Program-made: the position numbers and the translations under genes | In this document: piece after piece, positions 62,899-64,000 of the stretch | Layout: every line of letters begins with the position of its first letter | How positions within the stretch are numbered: the stretch's first letter is position 1 | Source of the DNA: Paraburkholderia monticola | GTDB taxonomy: Bacteria > Pseudomonadota > Gammaproteobacteria > Burkholderiales > Burkholderiaceae | Assembly (NCBI RefSeq): GCF_001580545.1 | Contig: NZ_LRBG01000012.1 | Location: forward strand, 248,001-312,000 | Length of the DNA stretch: 64,000 bases | Direction of reading: 5' to 3' | Notes under the pieces: generated by a model | What the model was told of the DNA's origin: nothing | Seen by the model: only the letters and a program-made list of their open reading frames with translations | Databases searched by the model: none

Positions 62899-64000
62899 TC
62901 AGAGCCGCACCGGCGTCTCGGGCAGCACGACGAAAAAGGTCGACCCCGCGCCTTCGGCCGACTCGACCCAGACGCGCCCGCCGTGCCGCTCGACCGTGCG
63001 GCGCACCACCGCGAGACCGATCCCCTCGCCACTCGCGACATCGACATGCAGACGCTGGAACGCGCGAAACACCTTCGACAGATACGGCGCCGGAATACCG
63101 AGCCCATTATCGCGGACGTAGTAGGTGCGCATCCGAACCGCGCGCGGCTCGCTTTCGTCGACGGGTTCGGGCTCCAGCGCGCCGACCTCGATGCGCCCGG
63201 CGCGGGCCGGATCGAGAAAAGTCAGCGCATTGCCGATCAGGCTGCTGAAGATCTGCTCGACCGCCGCGGGGTCGCCCCAGGCGGGCGGCAGCTCGCGCAC
63301 CGTGACGCTCGCCGCGCGCTGGTCGATCGTGCGTTGCAGCGCATCGACGACCCGCGCCACCGCGCGACCGACGCTGACCCGCTGCCACTGGTATTCGAGC
63401 CGTCCCGCGCGCGAGATCCGCAGCAGCGCGTCGATGATCGCCGCCGCGCGCGCGACCGCGGCGCGCAAATAGTGGAGCGACTCGCGCACGTCGCCATCGA
63501 GGATCTGCGTCATGCGCCGCGCTTCGTTCTCGGGCAGGCGAGCCTCGCCGACGATGCCGTCGAGCTCGTCGCACGACACGTGCAGCTCCTTCGAAAACCC
63601 CTGCAGATTGACGAGCGGCGAGCGCAAATCGTGGGACACGCTGTAGATGAACATCTCGTTGTCCTGCGTTTCCTGGCGCAATTCCTCATTGACGGCCGCC
63701 AGTTCGCGCGCGCGGATTTCGAGTTCCGTCTTCAGGGTCTCCTGCTCCGCCTCCGCCTCGCGCAGACGCGCATCGGTCTGATGCAGCACCGTGTCGAGTT
63801 CGGCGATTTCGTCGCTGCCGGACAACGGCGCCGCGAGCGGCCGCCCGCTACCCAGCCGCTCGGCGTTATCGGTCAGTACTTCGAGGCGTTGGCCGATGCC
63901 GCGCGTGAACACGAACGCGGTGACCGCCCAGATCAGCATCGAGCCGAACACGGCGGCGATCAGCGCACGCTGCTGAAGCTCGCGCCGTTCCGCGAGCGCG
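62899..64000 (-). CDS. sensor histidine kinase, truncated at the right window edge
   Basis: The reading frame stays open to the last complete codon of the window, so the N-terminus lies outside. The visible 367 or so residues begin with ERRELQQRALIAAVFGS, then a transmembrane segment (MLIWAVTAFVFTRG), a HAMP-like linker, and a coiled coil. The kinase core has the histidine in SVSHDLRSPLVN and an ATPase with GNALTFLDP, DNGLGIP and GEGIGLAVV. The pattern resembles CHASE3-type kinases, but the sensor region is missing here. It is first in the cluster, 78 bases upstream of the receiver start. The internal GTG at 63951 is not the true start. Confidence 0.88.
   Translation of the reverse strand, partial: ALAERRELQQRALIAAVFGSMLIWAVTAFVFTRGIGQRLEVLTDNAERLGSGRPLAAPLSGSDEIAELDTVLHQTDARLREAEAEQETLKTELEIRARELAAVNEELRQETQDNEMFIYSVSHDLRSPLVNLQGFSKELHVSCDELDGIVGEARLPENEARRMTQILDGDVRESLHYLRAAVARAAAIIDALLRISRAGRLEYQWQRVSVGRAVARVVDALQRTIDQRAASVTVRELPPAWGDPAAVEQIFSSLIGNALTFLDPARAGRIEVGALEPEPVDESEPRAVRMRTYYVRDNGLGIPAPYLSKVFRAFQRLHVDVASGEGIGLAVVRRTVERHGGRVWVESAEGAGSTFFVVLPETPVRL

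Noticed and set aside
62329..64000. Phytochrome photoreceptor system, suggested by the Rcp1-like receiver
   Set aside because: The visible part of the adjacent kinase has a membrane segment and HAMP-like linker; no GAF or PHY domain or chromophore cysteine is visible.

Overview
The window is GC-rich (about 65 percent) chromosomal DNA from a beta-proteobacterium, most probably Burkholderia or Paraburkholderia. This rests on conserved gene neighbourhoods (mltG-tmk-holB-tatD; tig-clpP-clpX-lon-hupB-tRNA-ppiD; ompR-envZ; ispD-ispF next to mfd), on the strong third-position GC bias that opens long spurious antisense reading frames, and on recognisable protein sequences. It is an inference from content, not a database match. 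I see no integrase, transposase, prophage, plasmid function or CRISPR array; the region reads as core genome with a few accessory genes.

Layout. 0.1-5.1 kb (minus): mltG, tmk, holB, a GNAT acetyltransferase, a TatD-type DNase and an exported ankyrin protein. 5.2-7.3 kb (plus): ygfZ and an NRDE-domain protein. 7.4-17.1 kb (mostly minus): a lipid and acyl-CoA block with an esterase, SDR, zinc-less MDR reductase, PaaI thioesterase, thiolase, FadB-like multifunctional enzyme and acyl-CoA synthetase, interrupted by a plus-strand LEA14-like lipoprotein. 17.3-21.1 kb (plus): selO, msrB, yciB, bolA and a periplasmic parvulin. 21.2-25.3 kb (minus): purL. 25.6-30.5 kb (plus): a DadA-like flavoprotein, nnrD and pgi. 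30.7-32.5 kb: an ABC ATPase divergent from a TesA-like esterase, then a small lipoprotein. 32.6-41.8 kb (minus): the protein quality-control block ppiD, tRNA-Asp, tRNA-Val, hupB, lon, clpX, clpP, tig.

42.3-45.7 kb (plus): glycerate kinase, a MarR regulator, a 95-residue hypothetical, tRNA-Leu (minus) and a squalene/phytoene-synthase homologue. 45.7-49.2 kb (minus): a DUF1501/DUF1800 pair and a small exported protein. 49.4-52.2 kb (plus): ompR-envZ and an AhpC-type peroxiredoxin. 52.2-53.5 kb (minus): ispF and ispD. 53.6-60.2 kb (plus): mfd, argE, a threonine dehydratase and mscL. 60.3-64.0 kb (minus): a signalling cluster of a hybrid histidine kinase, a stand-alone receiver and a histidine kinase that runs off the right edge.

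Functionally, trigger factor, ClpXP, Lon, HU and PpiD form a contiguous folding and proteolysis block. The 8.5-17 kb block assembles a beta-oxidation route (activation, hydration/dehydrogenation, thiolysis) with accessory redox and thioesterase functions. I found no clearly new biological system. The most rewarding leads are the uncharacterised DUF1800-DUF1501 export pair, a phytoene-synthase homologue whose aspartate motifs look degraded, phased TGTAACC repeats in front of ompR, a 13-bp direct repeat upstream of lon, a palindromic candidate operator before the fadB-like gene, and the kinase/receiver cluster at the right edge. All gene functions are assigned from reading the sequences without a database search.
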